In this document: one piece after another, positions 10,144 through 19,524 of the stretch
How positions within the stretch are numbered: position 1 is the stretch's first letter
How the letters are laid out: every line of letters begins with the position of its first letter
Assembly (NCBI RefSeq): GCF_025628885.1
Contig: NZ_JAOTIF010000010.1
Span: 1-64,000, forward strand
Length of the DNA stretch: 64,000 nucleotides
Source of the DNA: Paraflavisolibacter caeni
Lineage (GTDB): Bacteria > Bacteroidota > Bacteroidia > Chitinophagales > Chitinophagaceae
Reading direction: 5' to 3'
Notes under the pieces: generated by a model
What the model was told of the DNA's origin: nothing
The model's database searches: none
Seen by the model: the letters and a program-made list of their open reading frames with translations, nothing else
Translations under genes and position numbers: made by a program

Positions 10144-12288
10144 ATGAAAAAAGCTGTTCTACTTTTTTATTGCCTTTTTCTTTCATTTGTTGTTTTTGCA
10201 GAAGACGGCTACCAGCTTTGGCTCCGCTATTATTTAATAGATAATAAAAATCTTCTAGAGCAATATAGAGCTGCCATTACAGGGATTCAAATCAACGGCA
10301 ATACACCAGGTTTGGAAGCAGCAAAAGAAGAAATCATAACTGGACTGAGCGGTCTTCTAGGCAAGAAAATTCCCCTTCAAAAAGAATTTACTACTGGAAC
10401 TCTTTTAATAGGGACACCAGCTTCTTCAAACCAAATCAAATCATTGTCACTGCCACAGTTACAAAAAACTGGTGATGAAGGTTTTTCCATTACTACTTTA
10501 AAACGCAACGGCAAGAATATCATTGCAATAGCAGCCAATACCGATGCGGGTGTATTGTATGGTGTTTTCCATTTTTTAAGACTGCTACAAACACACCAGG
10601 GCATCCAAAATTTATCTATAGTTTCTGTTCCCAAGGTACGGAACAGAATACTTAACCATTGGGACAACCTAGACAGAACTGTAGAGCGCGGTTATGCAGG
10701 ATTCTCCATTTGGGATTGGCACAAACTCCCAGATTACATTGATCCTAGGTATAAAGATTATGCAAGAGCTAACGCTTCTATTGGAATCAATGGAACAGTC
10801 CTGACCAATGTCAATGCCAATGCTTTAGTATTGACACCTCAGTATTTGGAAAAAGTAGCCGCGTTAGCGAGCATCTTCCGTCCTTATGGCATAAAAGTTT
10901 ATTTAACTGCACGCTTTAGTGCACCTGTTGAAATAGGGGGATTGAAAACTGCAGACCCTTTAGATCACCAAGTGCAGCAATGGTGGAAGGATAAAGCAAA
11001 AGAGATCTATCAATATATTCCTGATTTTGGAGGTTTCCTGGTAAAAGCAAATTCTGAAGGCCAGCCTGGTCCTCAAAACTATGGCCGTAACCATGCTGAA
11101 GGAGCCAATATGCTGGCTGATGCCCTGGCTCCGTATAAAGGAATCGTTATGTGGCGAGCGTTTGTCTACAGCGGTGAAACTCCGGAGGACCGCTTCAAGC
11201 AGGCCTATTCTGAATTTAAACCCCTGGATGGCAAGTTCAGGCCCAACGTGATGGTTCAAGTGAAAAACGGGCCAATCGATTTCCAGCCGCGTGAACCCTT
11301 CCACCCACTGTTTGGAGCCATGCCACAGACACCGCTGATGATGGAATTCCAGTTGACTCAGGAGTACCTGGGTCAAGGGACAAACCTGGTCTATGAAGCA
11401 CCTATGTTCAAAGAAGTTTTGGATGCAGATACCTACGCTAAAGGCAAAGGGTCAACTGTAGCCAATGTAATAGATGGCAGGCTGGATGGGCATACATTAA
11501 CAGGCATGGCCGCTGTTTCTAACATTGGTACTGACCGCAACTGGACCGGTCACTTATTTGGACAGGCAAACTGGTATGCGCTGGGAAGGCTGGCGTGGGA
11601 TCATACGTTGACTTCAGAGAAAATTGCAGATGAATGGGTGCGCCAAACTTTTAGCAATAATACAACCCTGTTGAATTCCATCAAGAGTATAATGCTCTCT
11701 TCACATGAAGCGATGGTGAACTATATGACGCCTTTAGGGTTGCATCACATCATGGGGTATAGCCATCACTATGGTCCTGCTCCCTGGTGGGACAAAGCTC
11801 CCCGCGCTGACTGGAATCCTGTTTACTTTCACAAAGCTGACTCATTAGGCATTGGTTTTGACAGAACATCCAAGGGAAGTAATGCTTTGGCCCAATATAC
11901 TCCTGAAGTCCGGAAAAGGTTTGAGGATATTTCAACCTGCCCCGAAGAATACTTGTTGTGGTTTCATCACGTCAGCTGGAAATATAAAATGAAATCAGGC
12001 AGAACACTTTGGGAAGAGATGTGCTATAAATACAATGAAGGCGTAAAAGCTGTAAGGGCGATGCAGGCGCAATGGGCCGGGATGGAAAAAGCTATTGATA
12101 AAGAACGTTTTGAGCATGTAAAAATGTTGTTGAACATTCAGGAGAAGGAAGCTGTATGGTGGCGCGACGCATGTTTATTGTATTTCCAGACTTTTTCCAA
12201 GATGCCCATCCCCGCTCAGTATGAACAACCTGCTCATACTTTGGAATATTATGAAAGCTTAAAGTTCCCAAATGCACCGGGGATATAA
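10144..12288 (+). CDS. GH67 alpha-glucuronidase
   Basis: A 714-residue exported GH67 enzyme with a Sec signal peptide (first 19-20 residues, ending FVVFA). It removes (4-O-methyl-)D-glucuronic acid from the non-reducing end of aldouronic acids made from glucuronoxylan. The GH67 N-terminal domain (to about 150) is followed by the TIM barrel beginning RNRILNHWDNLD. The expected catalytic residues are in place with the family spacing: Glu305 (KANSEGQPGP, acid), Asp379 (GPIDFQPREP) and Glu407 (LTQEYLG). The C-terminal domain runs from about 480 to the end. It follows the LacI2 gene by 71 bp and is followed by an SDR gene, so released glucuronate would be used directly. With GH115 in the same run the cell can attack both terminal and internal glucuronate. 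Confidence 0.97.
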   Translation: MKKAVLLFYCLFLSFVVFAEDGYQLWLRYYLIDNKNLLEQYRAAITGIQINGNTPGLEAAKEEIITGLSGLLGKKIPLQKEFTTGTLLIGTPASSNQIKSLSLPQLQKTGDEGFSITTLKRNGKNIIAIAANTDAGVLYGVFHFLRLLQTHQGIQNLSIVSVPKVRNRILNHWDNLDRTVERGYAGFSIWDWHKLPDYIDPRYKDYARANASIGINGTVLTNVNANALVLTPQYLEKVAALASIFRPYGIKVYLTARFSAPVEIGGLKTADPLDHQVQQWWKDKAKEIYQYIPDFGGFLVKANSEGQPGPQNYGRNHAEGANMLADALAPYKGIVMWRAFVYSGETPEDRFKQAYSEFKPLDGKFRPNVMVQVKNGPIDFQPREPFHPLFGAMPQTPLMMEFQLTQEYLGQGTNLVYEAPMFKEVLDADTYAKGKGSTVANVIDGRLDGHTLTGMAAVSNIGTDRNWTGHLFGQANWYALGRLAWDHTLTSEKIADEWVRQTFSNNTTLLNSIKSIMLSSHEAMVNYMTPLGLHHIMGYSHHYGPAPWWDKAPRADWNPVYFHKADSLGIGFDRTSKGSNALAQYTPEVRKRFEDISTCPEEYLLWFHHVSWKYKMKSGRTLWEEMCYKYNEGVKAVRAMQAQWAGMEKAIDKERFEHVKMLLNIQEKEAVWWRDACLLYFQTFSKMPIPAQYEQPAHTLEYYESLKFPNAPGI

Positions 12289-12330
12289 AATCATCTGATA
12301 GTTCAAACATTCATTTATAAAAAACACATA

Positions 12331-13080
12331 ATGAATTCATTACAAAATAAAGTTGCCATAGTTACCGGAGGGGGTTCAGGCATTGGATTGGCTATTGCTG
12401 AAAAATTTGTTGAGCATGGTGCCCGTACCATCATTGTAGGCAGGGACATGCAAAAGCTTAATTCTGCAAAGGAGAAACTGGGAGCACTATGTGAACCTAT
12501 CAGCTGCAACTTGAACGATCTTGAATCTATTCCTCAATTGGTAGAAGATATCTCTAGTCGATATGGGCATATTGATGTACTGGTAAACAATGCTGGTATC
12601 AATATGAAAAAGGAGTTCACAGATGTAACTAATGAAGAGTTCCAGAAGGTCTTACTTACTAATGTTACTGCCGTGTTTGCGATTTCGAAAGAAGTTGTGA
12701 AAAACATGCTTCAGAATAATGGCGGTTCCATCATCAACATCAGTTCCATGGCTTCTCAGTATGGTATTCCTAAAGTAATTGCCTATACGGCTTCAAAATC
12801 CGCCATAGAAGGCATGACAAAAGCAATGGCAGTTGAATTGTCCCCTAAAGGCATCCGTGTCAATTGCATTGCACCTGGTTTTATAGCAACTGAAATGTCA
12901 GCAAAAGCATTAAATAATGATCCTGAAAGAAAGCATAAAGCTCTTTCCAGAACGCCAATGGGAGTATTAGGCCTTCCTTCCGATATAGGTGACTCAGCTG
13001 TTTTTCTAGCGTCTGACGCTTCTAAATACATCACTGGTGTCGTACTGCCTGTTGATGGCGGAAATTCAATCGGGTTTTAA
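12331..13080 (+). CDS. SDR-family dehydrogenase, probable hexuronate/aldonate oxidoreductase
   Basis: A 249-residue classical short-chain dehydrogenase without a signal peptide. The NAD(P)-binding TGGGSGIG lies at 12-19, NNAG at 86-89, the catalytic Ser at 138-139, and Tyr152 and Lys156 form the YxxxK pair. The C-terminal PVDGGNSIGF is the usual SDR end. SDR similarity alone does not give the substrate; gluconate 5-dehydrogenase-like and 3-oxoacyl-ACP reductase-like proteins share these motifs. Its position between GH67 and GH115, with uxuA nearby and no UxuB-type reductase seen, suggests the fructuronate to mannonate step. That assignment is an inference. Confidence 0.85.
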   Translation: MNSLQNKVAIVTGGGSGIGLAIAEKFVEHGARTIIVGRDMQKLNSAKEKLGALCEPISCNLNDLESIPQLVEDISSRYGHIDVLVNNAGINMKKEFTDVTNEEFQKVLLTNVTAVFAISKEVVKNMLQNNGGSIINISSMASQYGIPKVIAYTASKSAIEGMTKAMAVELSPKGIRVNCIAPGFIATEMSAKALNNDPERKHKALSRTPMGVLGLPSDIGDSAVFLASDASKYITGVVLPVDGGNSIGF

Positions 13081-13133
13081 TGACCATTTGAAGATTCCAA
13101 ACTTCATTATGCAATCCTTTTGTAATAAGTACA

Positions 13134-15710
13134 ATGATGCAAAAATTTAATCTCACGGTTCTTGCCATATTTTTTTCTGCATTACAACTCTATGCACAAG
13201 AGATTGTAACCAATATCAAACAGTCTGGTACTTTTCCGGTTGTAACTGCAACTGTAGCTACTCCTATTTATACTGATGGCAAGGATCATGAATTAGTAAT
13301 AAAAGCAGCGGCCCTCCTCCAAAATGATATAGAAGCGGTGACTGGCAAAAAGCCAATTATTCGAACTTCATTTCCTATTTCCAATACTCAAGTTATCATC
13401 ATAGGCTCCCTGGATCATTCATCTCTCATTCAGCAATTGATCAAAGAAAAAAAACTGAATGTAGAAAAGTTACAAAACAAATGGGAAGCATACCAGATAC
13501 AGGTCGTTAACAAACCATTTAAGGGAGTTGAACAAGCATTGGTAATTGCCGGGAGTGACAGAAGAGGCACTGCATATGGTGTATTTGAACTTTCCCGCCA
13601 AATGGGTGTGTCGCCCTGGTACTGGTGGGCAGATGTACCGGTAAAGAAACAGACACAGATCTTCATAAAAAATGGAATATTCACAGATGCACCTAAAGTA
13701 AAGTACAGAGGTATCTTTATCAATGATGAAGCCCCAGCTTTATCCAATTGGAGCAAAGAGCAATTTGGAGGTTTTAACCACAAATTTTATGAAAAGGTAT
13801 TTGAACTCATCCTCCGCCTCAAAGGCAATTACCTTTGGCCTGCCATGTGGGGGAGCGCCTTTTATGATGATGATTCCCTCAACATCAAGATGGCTGATGC
13901 CTACGGCATTGTTATCGGCACATCTCACCATGAGCCACTTATGCGTGCACATGATGAGTGGAGAAGATATGGCCAGGGCAAATGGAATTACGACAGCAAT
14001 GAAGTGCGTCTAAAGGAATTTTGGCGTAGCGGGATGCAGCGTGCAACCAATGAAAAAATTGTCTCTATAGGTATGCGGGGTGATGGCGATGAGCCTATGA
14101 GCAGGGAAACGGCTACTGCATTATTAGAAAGAATTGTAAAAGACCAGCGCCAGATCATTGAAGAAGTAACCGGAAAGCCTGCATCTCAGACACCACAACT
14201 CTGGGCCTTATACAAGGAAGTACAGGACTACTATGATAAAGGCATGCGGGTGCCTGATGATGTGACACTGCTTTTGTGTGATGACAATTGGGGTAATATC
14301 CGTAAACTTCCAAAACTGAATGAAAAGCCTCGTAGTGGCGGCTATGGTATCTATTACCATTTTGATTATGTAGGCGGTCCTAGAAACTACAAATGGATCA
14401 ATACAAATAACATTGCCCGGGTGTGGGAGCAAATGCACCTAGCCTATGAGTATGATGCCCGCCAGATATGGATTGTGAATGTAGGAGACATCAAACCTAT
14501 GGAGTTTCCCATTTCTTTCTTTCTTGATTATGCCTGGAACCCGGAAAAGTGGAATACCGACAATCTTAGAAGCTATTATACCTCCTGGGCGCAAAAGCAA
14601 TTTGGTGCCCAACAGTCAAAAGAGATTGGCGATATGTTACGTCTCTACTCCCAGTACAGTGCCCGAAGAAAGCCGGAACTGCTGGATGCCCGTACCTACA
14701 ATTTAGAGGAATGGCAAAGAGTGGTTGGTGAATGGAACCAGTTGTTGCAAAGAGCTGAAAAAGTCAATGCAATGTTACCCTACAGCTACAGGGATGCTTT
14801 CTTTCAGTTGGTGCTGCATCCAGTAAAAGCAATCACTAATCTGCACCAGATGTACCATGCAGTGGCCTTGAATCACTTTTATGAAGAAAAGAACAATGCT
14901 TTAGCCAACGGCTATGCAGATAAAGCTAAAAAGCTTTATGAACAGGATTCGCTCATCACCCTTCACTACCACAGTATCGCTGCAGGTAAATGGAACCACA
15001 TGATGAGCCAGACCCATATTGGTTATACTTACTGGCAGCAACCACCGTTCAACAAAATGCCAGAAGTAAAATATGTGTCCTCTACTGCTGCCGTGCAGGA
15101 AACTGTGAAAACAGAGCCAGTAAGAAAAACTGCAGAACACCTTTTACCCGCTACAGCCAAAGGCTATCTCTTTTTTGAAAAAGACGGCTATGTTTCCATC
15201 GAAGCAGCACATTATACAAGGGCTATCAGTACAGGTGGTATACAATGGAAAGTGATTCCAGATATTGGCAGGACCGGATCTGGCATTACTCCTTTTCCTG
15301 TAACTGCTACCAAACAGCAATTGCAGATTCAAACACCACATACAGAATATGACTTTTATGTGTATGATAGCAGTAAAGGGGTACTGAATGCCTACTTCTC
15401 TCCTACTTTAAACTTCACAGGAGAAGGTTTACAGTATGCAATATCCATAGATAACGAAGAGCCACAGGTTATTACACTGAACAAAGAAGAAAACAATGCA
15501 AGTATATGGAACAGCTGGGTTGCCAATAACATCATCATCAAAAAAACCGAGCACAAGATTCTGAAGCCCGGGAAACATACACTTAGGTACTATATGGTGG
15601 ATCCAGGAATAGTACTGCAAAAACTGGTTATCGATTTAGGTGGATTAAAAACATCTTATCTCGGACCTCAGGAAACCATTTATCAAACTAAAAAAACAAT
15701 TACCCCATGA
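13134..15710 (+). CDS. GH115 xylan alpha-1,2-glucuronidase
   Basis: An 858-residue exported enzyme of family GH115, which removes (methyl)glucuronate from internal as well as terminal xylose residues of polymeric xylan. A Sec signal peptide (about 22 residues, LQLYAQ) precedes an N-terminal alpha/beta domain with GTAYGVFELSRQMGVSPWYWW. The catalytic barrel starts at KYRGIFINDEAPALSNW and contains NYLWPAMWGSAF, GTSHHEPLMRAHDEW, GMRGDGDEPM and LLLCDDNWGN, all typical of GH115. The length fits the family (about 800-950), including the C-terminal domain. Two ATG codons in a row (13134, 13137) open the frame. The stop overlaps the GH10 start by 4 bp (ATGA), so the two are translationally coupled and probably act on the same polymer. 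Confidence 0.96.
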   Translation: MMQKFNLTVLAIFFSALQLYAQEIVTNIKQSGTFPVVTATVATPIYTDGKDHELVIKAAALLQNDIEAVTGKKPIIRTSFPISNTQVIIIGSLDHSSLIQQLIKEKKLNVEKLQNKWEAYQIQVVNKPFKGVEQALVIAGSDRRGTAYGVFELSRQMGVSPWYWWADVPVKKQTQIFIKNGIFTDAPKVKYRGIFINDEAPALSNWSKEQFGGFNHKFYEKVFELILRLKGNYLWPAMWGSAFYDDDSLNIKMADAYGIVIGTSHHEPLMRAHDEWRRYGQGKWNYDSNEVRLKEFWRSGMQRATNEKIVSIGMRGDGDEPMSRETATALLERIVKDQRQIIEEVTGKPASQTPQLWALYKEVQDYYDKGMRVPDDVTLLLCDDNWGNIRKLPKLNEKPRSGGYGIYYHFDYVGGPRNYKWINTNNIARVWEQMHLAYEYDARQIWIVNVGDIKPMEFPISFFLDYAWNPEKWNTDNLRSYYTSWAQKQFGAQQSKEIGDMLRLYSQYSARRKPELLDARTYNLEEWQRVVGEWNQLLQRAEKVNAMLPYSYRDAFFQLVLHPVKAITNLHQMYHAVALNHFYEEKNNALANGYADKAKKLYEQDSLITLHYHSIAAGKWNHMMSQTHIGYTYWQQPPFNKMPEVKYVSSTAAVQETVKTEPVRKTAEHLLPATAKGYLFFEKDGYVSIEAAHYTRAISTGGIQWKVIPDIGRTGSGITPFPVTATKQQLQIQTPHTEYDFYVYDSSKGVLNAYFSPTLNFTGEGLQYAISIDNEEPQVITLNKEENNASIWNSWVANNIIIKKTEHKILKPGKHTLRYYMVDPGIVLQKLVIDLGGLKTSYLGPQETIYQTKKTITP

Positions 15711-16888
15711 TAAAAGCTAGCTCATTCTTCCAAGCTGTTGCTTTCTCTACTTTTTTCATTACAGGCTGCTCTAATATGAAGAAAGTGGGAAGTTCAACAC
15801 AAATACCGTCACTACAGGAAACTTATAAAAGTGATTTTGTTATTGGCACTGCACTCAATGCATCGCAAATAGAAGAGAAGGAGCCCAATGCGGCCCGGCT
15901 CGTGCCCCAGCAGTTTGGGGCCATTACTCCAGAAAATATAATGAAAGCAGAAGTGATCCACCCAGAGTGGAACCGCTACAATTTTGACCTGGCAGATAAA
16001 CTGGTAGCCTATGGTCAAAAGCACCACTTACCGATCAATGCTCATACCCTGATCTGGCACAGCCAACTGCCCCCATTTATGCGCAGCATGAAAGATGCAG
16101 ATTCTGTGCGTAAATTCTTTACAGATCATATTACCACAATTGCCTCCAGGTATGATGGGAAAGTCTACTCATGGGATGTGGTGAATGAAGCCCTGGAGGA
16201 AGATGGTAGCCTACGTAAATCTATTTTCCTGGAAAAACTGGGTGAAGACTACATTATAGACGCCTTTCGCCTGGCTCAAAAGGCAGCACCGAATACCAAA
16301 CTTTACTATAATGATTATAATATTGAACAACCCCAAAAAAGAGCCGGTGCCATTGCCCTGATCAAAAAGCTCAAGGCAGCCGGCGTGCGCATTGATGGTG
16401 TAGGCATTCAAGGACACTGGAGGGCTTACAATGTACCACTTCGGGACATTGAACAAAGCATCCAAGAGTTTTCTGCCCTGGGTGTTGAGGTGATGTTTAC
16501 GGAGCTGGATTTAGGTGTTTTGCCTAACCCGTGGGATGGCAACAGCGCAGATGTAAACCAAAAGGCAGCCTACAATGCAGGGATGAATCCATATGCAGCT
16601 GGCCTTCCTGACTCGATGCAGGCAAAACTTACAAAAGGCTATGAAGATCTCTTCCGCCTGTTTGTCAAATACAGTGATCAAATCAGCCGTGTAACCTTCT
16701 GGGGTGTGAACGATGGTCAGTCCTGGCTCAACGACTGGCCCATTCAAGGGAGGACTAATTACCCTTTGCTATTCGACAGGCAGTTCAAACCCAAGCCAGC
16801 TTTTTATAAGGTCATTGAAGTGAAGACCAAGAGCATAGCAGAACAACCTAATTCTTCAGAAAAACGCTCCCAAAATAAACCGGCATAA
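15707..16888 (+). CDS. GH10 endo-beta-1,4-xylanase, lipoprotein
   Basis: A 393-residue GH10 xylanase that cuts the xylan backbone. The signal peptide ends in the lipobox ITGC with Cys21, so it is membrane anchored and probably faces the cell surface or periplasm. The single catalytic barrel has the acid/base Glu161 in WDVVNEAL and the nucleophile Glu266 in FTELDLGV, plus the family motifs NAHTLIWHSQLP and WGVNDGQSWLNDWP. No carbohydrate-binding module is fused. The first codon overlaps the GH115 stop. The last about 20 residues (EQPNSSEKRSQNKPA) are a low-complexity tail. GH10 tolerates glucuronate decorations and yields aldouronic acids for GH67. Confidence 0.97.
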   Translation: MIKASSFFQAVAFSTFFITGCSNMKKVGSSTQIPSLQETYKSDFVIGTALNASQIEEKEPNAARLVPQQFGAITPENIMKAEVIHPEWNRYNFDLADKLVAYGQKHHLPINAHTLIWHSQLPPFMRSMKDADSVRKFFTDHITTIASRYDGKVYSWDVVNEALEEDGSLRKSIFLEKLGEDYIIDAFRLAQKAAPNTKLYYNDYNIEQPQKRAGAIALIKKLKAAGVRIDGVGIQGHWRAYNVPLRDIEQSIQEFSALGVEVMFTELDLGVLPNPWDGNSADVNQKAAYNAGMNPYAAGLPDSMQAKLTKGYEDLFRLFVKYSDQISRVTFWGVNDGQSWLNDWPIQGRTNYPLLFDRQFKPKPAFYKVIEVKTKSIAEQPNSSEKRSQNKPA

Positions 16889-16925
16889 TACACCGGGATT
16901 AACACACTAGTAAATCCAAATTAAA

Positions 16926-18437
16926 ATGAGTACAAGTGCACAAGATATCTCTCAAACTATTAACGCTCCGAAAGAGCAAGAGCGTTCACAGAAATTATCC
17001 GTACTGGAGAAAGTAGGCTATAGCTTAGGTGACCTGGCCGCCAACCTGATCTTCCAAACCTTGATGGCCTTCCTGGCCTTCTTTTATACCGACATCTATA
17101 AAATTCCTCCTGCCAAAGCAAGCCTGGTGATGCTGGTAGGTGGTGTTGTGGGTGCCTGCTTCAATTTGGTGATGGGAGCCATTGCAGATCGCACCAACAC
17201 GCGTTGGGGCAAGTTCCGTCCCTGGGTGTTGTGGACTGCCATTCCATTTGGCGTGATTTCTTTGTTAGCTTTTTCAACGCCCAATTTCTCAGAAGGCGGC
17301 AAAGTGGCTTATGCCTTCATCACTTACTTTTTGTTGGTGATTGTATACTCTGCCAACAACCTGCCCTATTCAGCCTTAAGTGGTGTTCTCACCGGAGATA
17401 TGAAGGAGCGCAACTCACTTTCTTCCTACCGCTTTGTAGCCGTGATGGTGGCCCAGTTCATCATCCAGGTGCTGCTGCTGCCTCTTGCGCTTTCCTTAGG
17501 CCATGGAGACAAAGCCAAAGGCTTTGAACAGGTGATGCTGGTATTTTCCCTCACCGGGGTGGTGTGCTTTCTGATTACTTTTTTGACCACCCGCGAAAGG
17601 ATCACCCCACCACGGGAGCAAAAGACACCGGTCAGCCAAGATTTAAAAGACCTAGTGCGTAACAAACCCTGGCTGATCATGCTGGCCCTTACGGTGATGG
17701 TGTTCATTACCCTGTCCATCAAGGGGGGCATGAACATCTTTTACTACAAGTATTACCTCACAGAAGCAAGCCAGACCCAATTTTTGGATCGAGTGGGTTT
17801 TAATAGCATCATAGCCGGATTAAGTAAAGTGTTCAATCCAGCAGCCTTTGAAGAGTTTTCCAAGCCGGGCAGTGCACCTTATGCAGCCTCCTCCTTTACC
17901 AGTGCATTTTCTACCATTGCCATGATTTTGGGCATTTTTCTGTCCAAGCCTTTGGCGGACCGCTTTGGTAAAAGAAACATCTATGGCGTGTTCCTGACCC
18001 TTTCAGCCCTTTGTCTTTTAGTTATTTATTTCTATAGCAATACGGCAGTGATGGCAGTGTTCCTCACACAGACCCTGCATGGCTTTATTTACGGGGTCAC
18101 CATTCCGCTTTTGTGGGCTATGATTGCCGATGTGGCGGATTACAGTGAGTGGAAGAACAACCGCAGGGCCACCGCCATCATCTTTTCTGCCATGATCTTC
18201 GGACTGAAAATAGGGCTCAGTGTAGGGGGAGCACTATCCACCTGGCTATTGAGCATCTTTGGTTACCAGGCAGATACAGCCGTGCAGACCGCCAGTGCCA
18301 CCAATGGCATCAAGCTATTGGTGAGCACCATCCCAGGACTGATCTTTATTGCAGGTGCAATATTGCTGTTCTGGTACTCCATTGATAAGCAAACAGAACT
18401 GCAGCTTGAAAGGGAGCTGAAGCAAAGAAGAAAATAA
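16926..18437 (+). CDS. GPH-family MFS sugar (oligosaccharide/glycoside) symporter
   Basis: A 503-residue inner-membrane protein with about 12 hydrophobic segments, of the glycoside-pentoside-hexuronide:cation symporter family (MelB/XynB type). The family signature ADRTNTRWGKFRPW lies in the loop after the second segment, and the second half carries SKPLADRFGKRN and ADVADYSEWKNNRRATAI. A long central loop (about residues 280-325) is somewhat unusual for the family. Placed directly before a GH43 gene that encodes no signal peptide, it probably imports xylo-oligosaccharides or aldouronic acids into the cytoplasm; a uronide cannot be excluded. Confidence 0.93.
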   Translation: MSTSAQDISQTINAPKEQERSQKLSVLEKVGYSLGDLAANLIFQTLMAFLAFFYTDIYKIPPAKASLVMLVGGVVGACFNLVMGAIADRTNTRWGKFRPWVLWTAIPFGVISLLAFSTPNFSEGGKVAYAFITYFLLVIVYSANNLPYSALSGVLTGDMKERNSLSSYRFVAVMVAQFIIQVLLLPLALSLGHGDKAKGFEQVMLVFSLTGVVCFLITFLTTRERITPPREQKTPVSQDLKDLVRNKPWLIMLALTVMVFITLSIKGGMNIFYYKYYLTEASQTQFLDRVGFNSIIAGLSKVFNPAAFEEFSKPGSAPYAASSFTSAFSTIAMILGIFLSKPLADRFGKRNIYGVFLTLSALCLLVIYFYSNTAVMAVFLTQTLHGFIYGVTIPLLWAMIADVADYSEWKNNRRATAIIFSAMIFGLKIGLSVGGALSTWLLSIFGYQADTAVQTASATNGIKLLVSTIPGLIFIAGAILLFWYSIDKQTELQLERELKQRRK

Positions 18438-18494
18438 TAAAATAGAAACCTACAAGGTTGATTGCCTCACATCCATTAAATAACTTTTTCAATT

Positions 18495-19511
18495 ATGCCA
18501 GAAGAAAACATTGCCCACATTGACTTTGATGAACTCAATAGAAAAGCCATTTCTCGACCCTTAGTTTCCCATATCTATACTGCCGATCCCTCAGCCCACG
18601 TATTTGAGGGCCGTATCTATATCTATCCATCCCATGACATTGAAGCCGGCATTCCCTTTGATGACCTGGGCAGTCATTTTGCCATGGAAGATTACCATGT
18701 ACTTTCCATGGAGCACCCTGCAGGTGAAGCCACCGACCATGGTATCGCCCTACATGTTCGGGATGTGCCCTGGGCCCAACGCCAAATGTGGGCACCGGAT
18801 GCCGCAAGTAAAGATGGGAAGTACTACTTATATTTTCCGGCCAAACGTGCGGATGACTTTTTCCAGATTGGGGTAGCCGTGAGCGACTCACCGACGGGCC
18901 CCTTTAAAGCAGAAGCAGAAGCCATAAAGGGCAGCTACTCCATTGACCCGGCGGTATTCCAGGATGAGGATGGTCAATACTACCTGTATTTTGGAGGCCT
19001 TTGGGGCGGACAGCTGCAGTGGTACCGGGGTAATGAATACAATGAAAATTATGCAGAACCGAATGGACATGAAGTAGCGTTGGGCCCAAGGGTTGCCAAG
19101 CTGAGTGCGGACATGCTGCAGTTTGCCGAGCCTGTCAGAGAAATTGAGATCCTGGATGAGGCAGGCAATCCTTTGCTTGCAGGCGATAACGAGCGGCGTT
19201 TTTTTGAAGCCTCCTGGATGCACAAGTACAATGGCAAGTATTACTTTTCTTATTCCACAGGTGATACGCACAATATCTGTTATGCCATTGGAGATTCTCC
19301 TTATGGCCCCTTTACCTACAAGGGAGTGGTACTCAACCCTGTGGTTGGCTGGACCAACCATCACTCCATAACAGAGTTTGAGGGCAAGTGGTTCCTGTTT
19401 TACCATGACTCGAGTTTATCCAAAGGAGTTACCCACCTGAGGAGTGTGAAAGTCACAGAGCTAAAATATAATGAGGACGGCACTATCCAAACCATCACTC
19501 CTTACCTGTAA
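18495..19511 (+). CDS. GH43 beta-xylosidase / alpha-L-arabinofuranosidase, cytoplasmic
   Basis: A 338-residue five-bladed propeller enzyme of family GH43 with no signal peptide, so intracellular. The three catalytic carboxylates are in expected contexts: Asp31 (YTADPSAHVF, base), Asp151 (YSIDPAVFQDEDG, pKa modulator) and Glu238 (RRFFEASWMHKY, acid). It would release xylose or arabinose from imported oligosaccharides. Its place right after the GPH transporter supports an import-then-hydrolyse order. Distinguishing xylosidase from arabinofuranosidase needs subfamily assignment, which I cannot make from the sequence alone. Confidence 0.93.
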   Translation: MPEENIAHIDFDELNRKAISRPLVSHIYTADPSAHVFEGRIYIYPSHDIEAGIPFDDLGSHFAMEDYHVLSMEHPAGEATDHGIALHVRDVPWAQRQMWAPDAASKDGKYYLYFPAKRADDFFQIGVAVSDSPTGPFKAEAEAIKGSYSIDPAVFQDEDGQYYLYFGGLWGGQLQWYRGNEYNENYAEPNGHEVALGPRVAKLSADMLQFAEPVREIEILDEAGNPLLAGDNERRFFEASWMHKYNGKYYFSYSTGDTHNICYAIGDSPYGPFTYKGVVLNPVVGWTNHHSITEFEGKWFLFYHDSSLSKGVTHLRSVKVTELKYNEDGTIQTITPYL

Positions 19512-19524
19512 AAAACGATCCTCT

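Noticed and set aside
10960-11376. 138-codon minus-strand frame inside GH67
   Set aside because: Lies antisense to the catalytic centre of GH67, whose residues are all in the plus frame.
18888-19406. 172-codon minus-strand frame inside GH43
   Set aside because: Antisense to the GH43 catalytic region; no recognisable domain.
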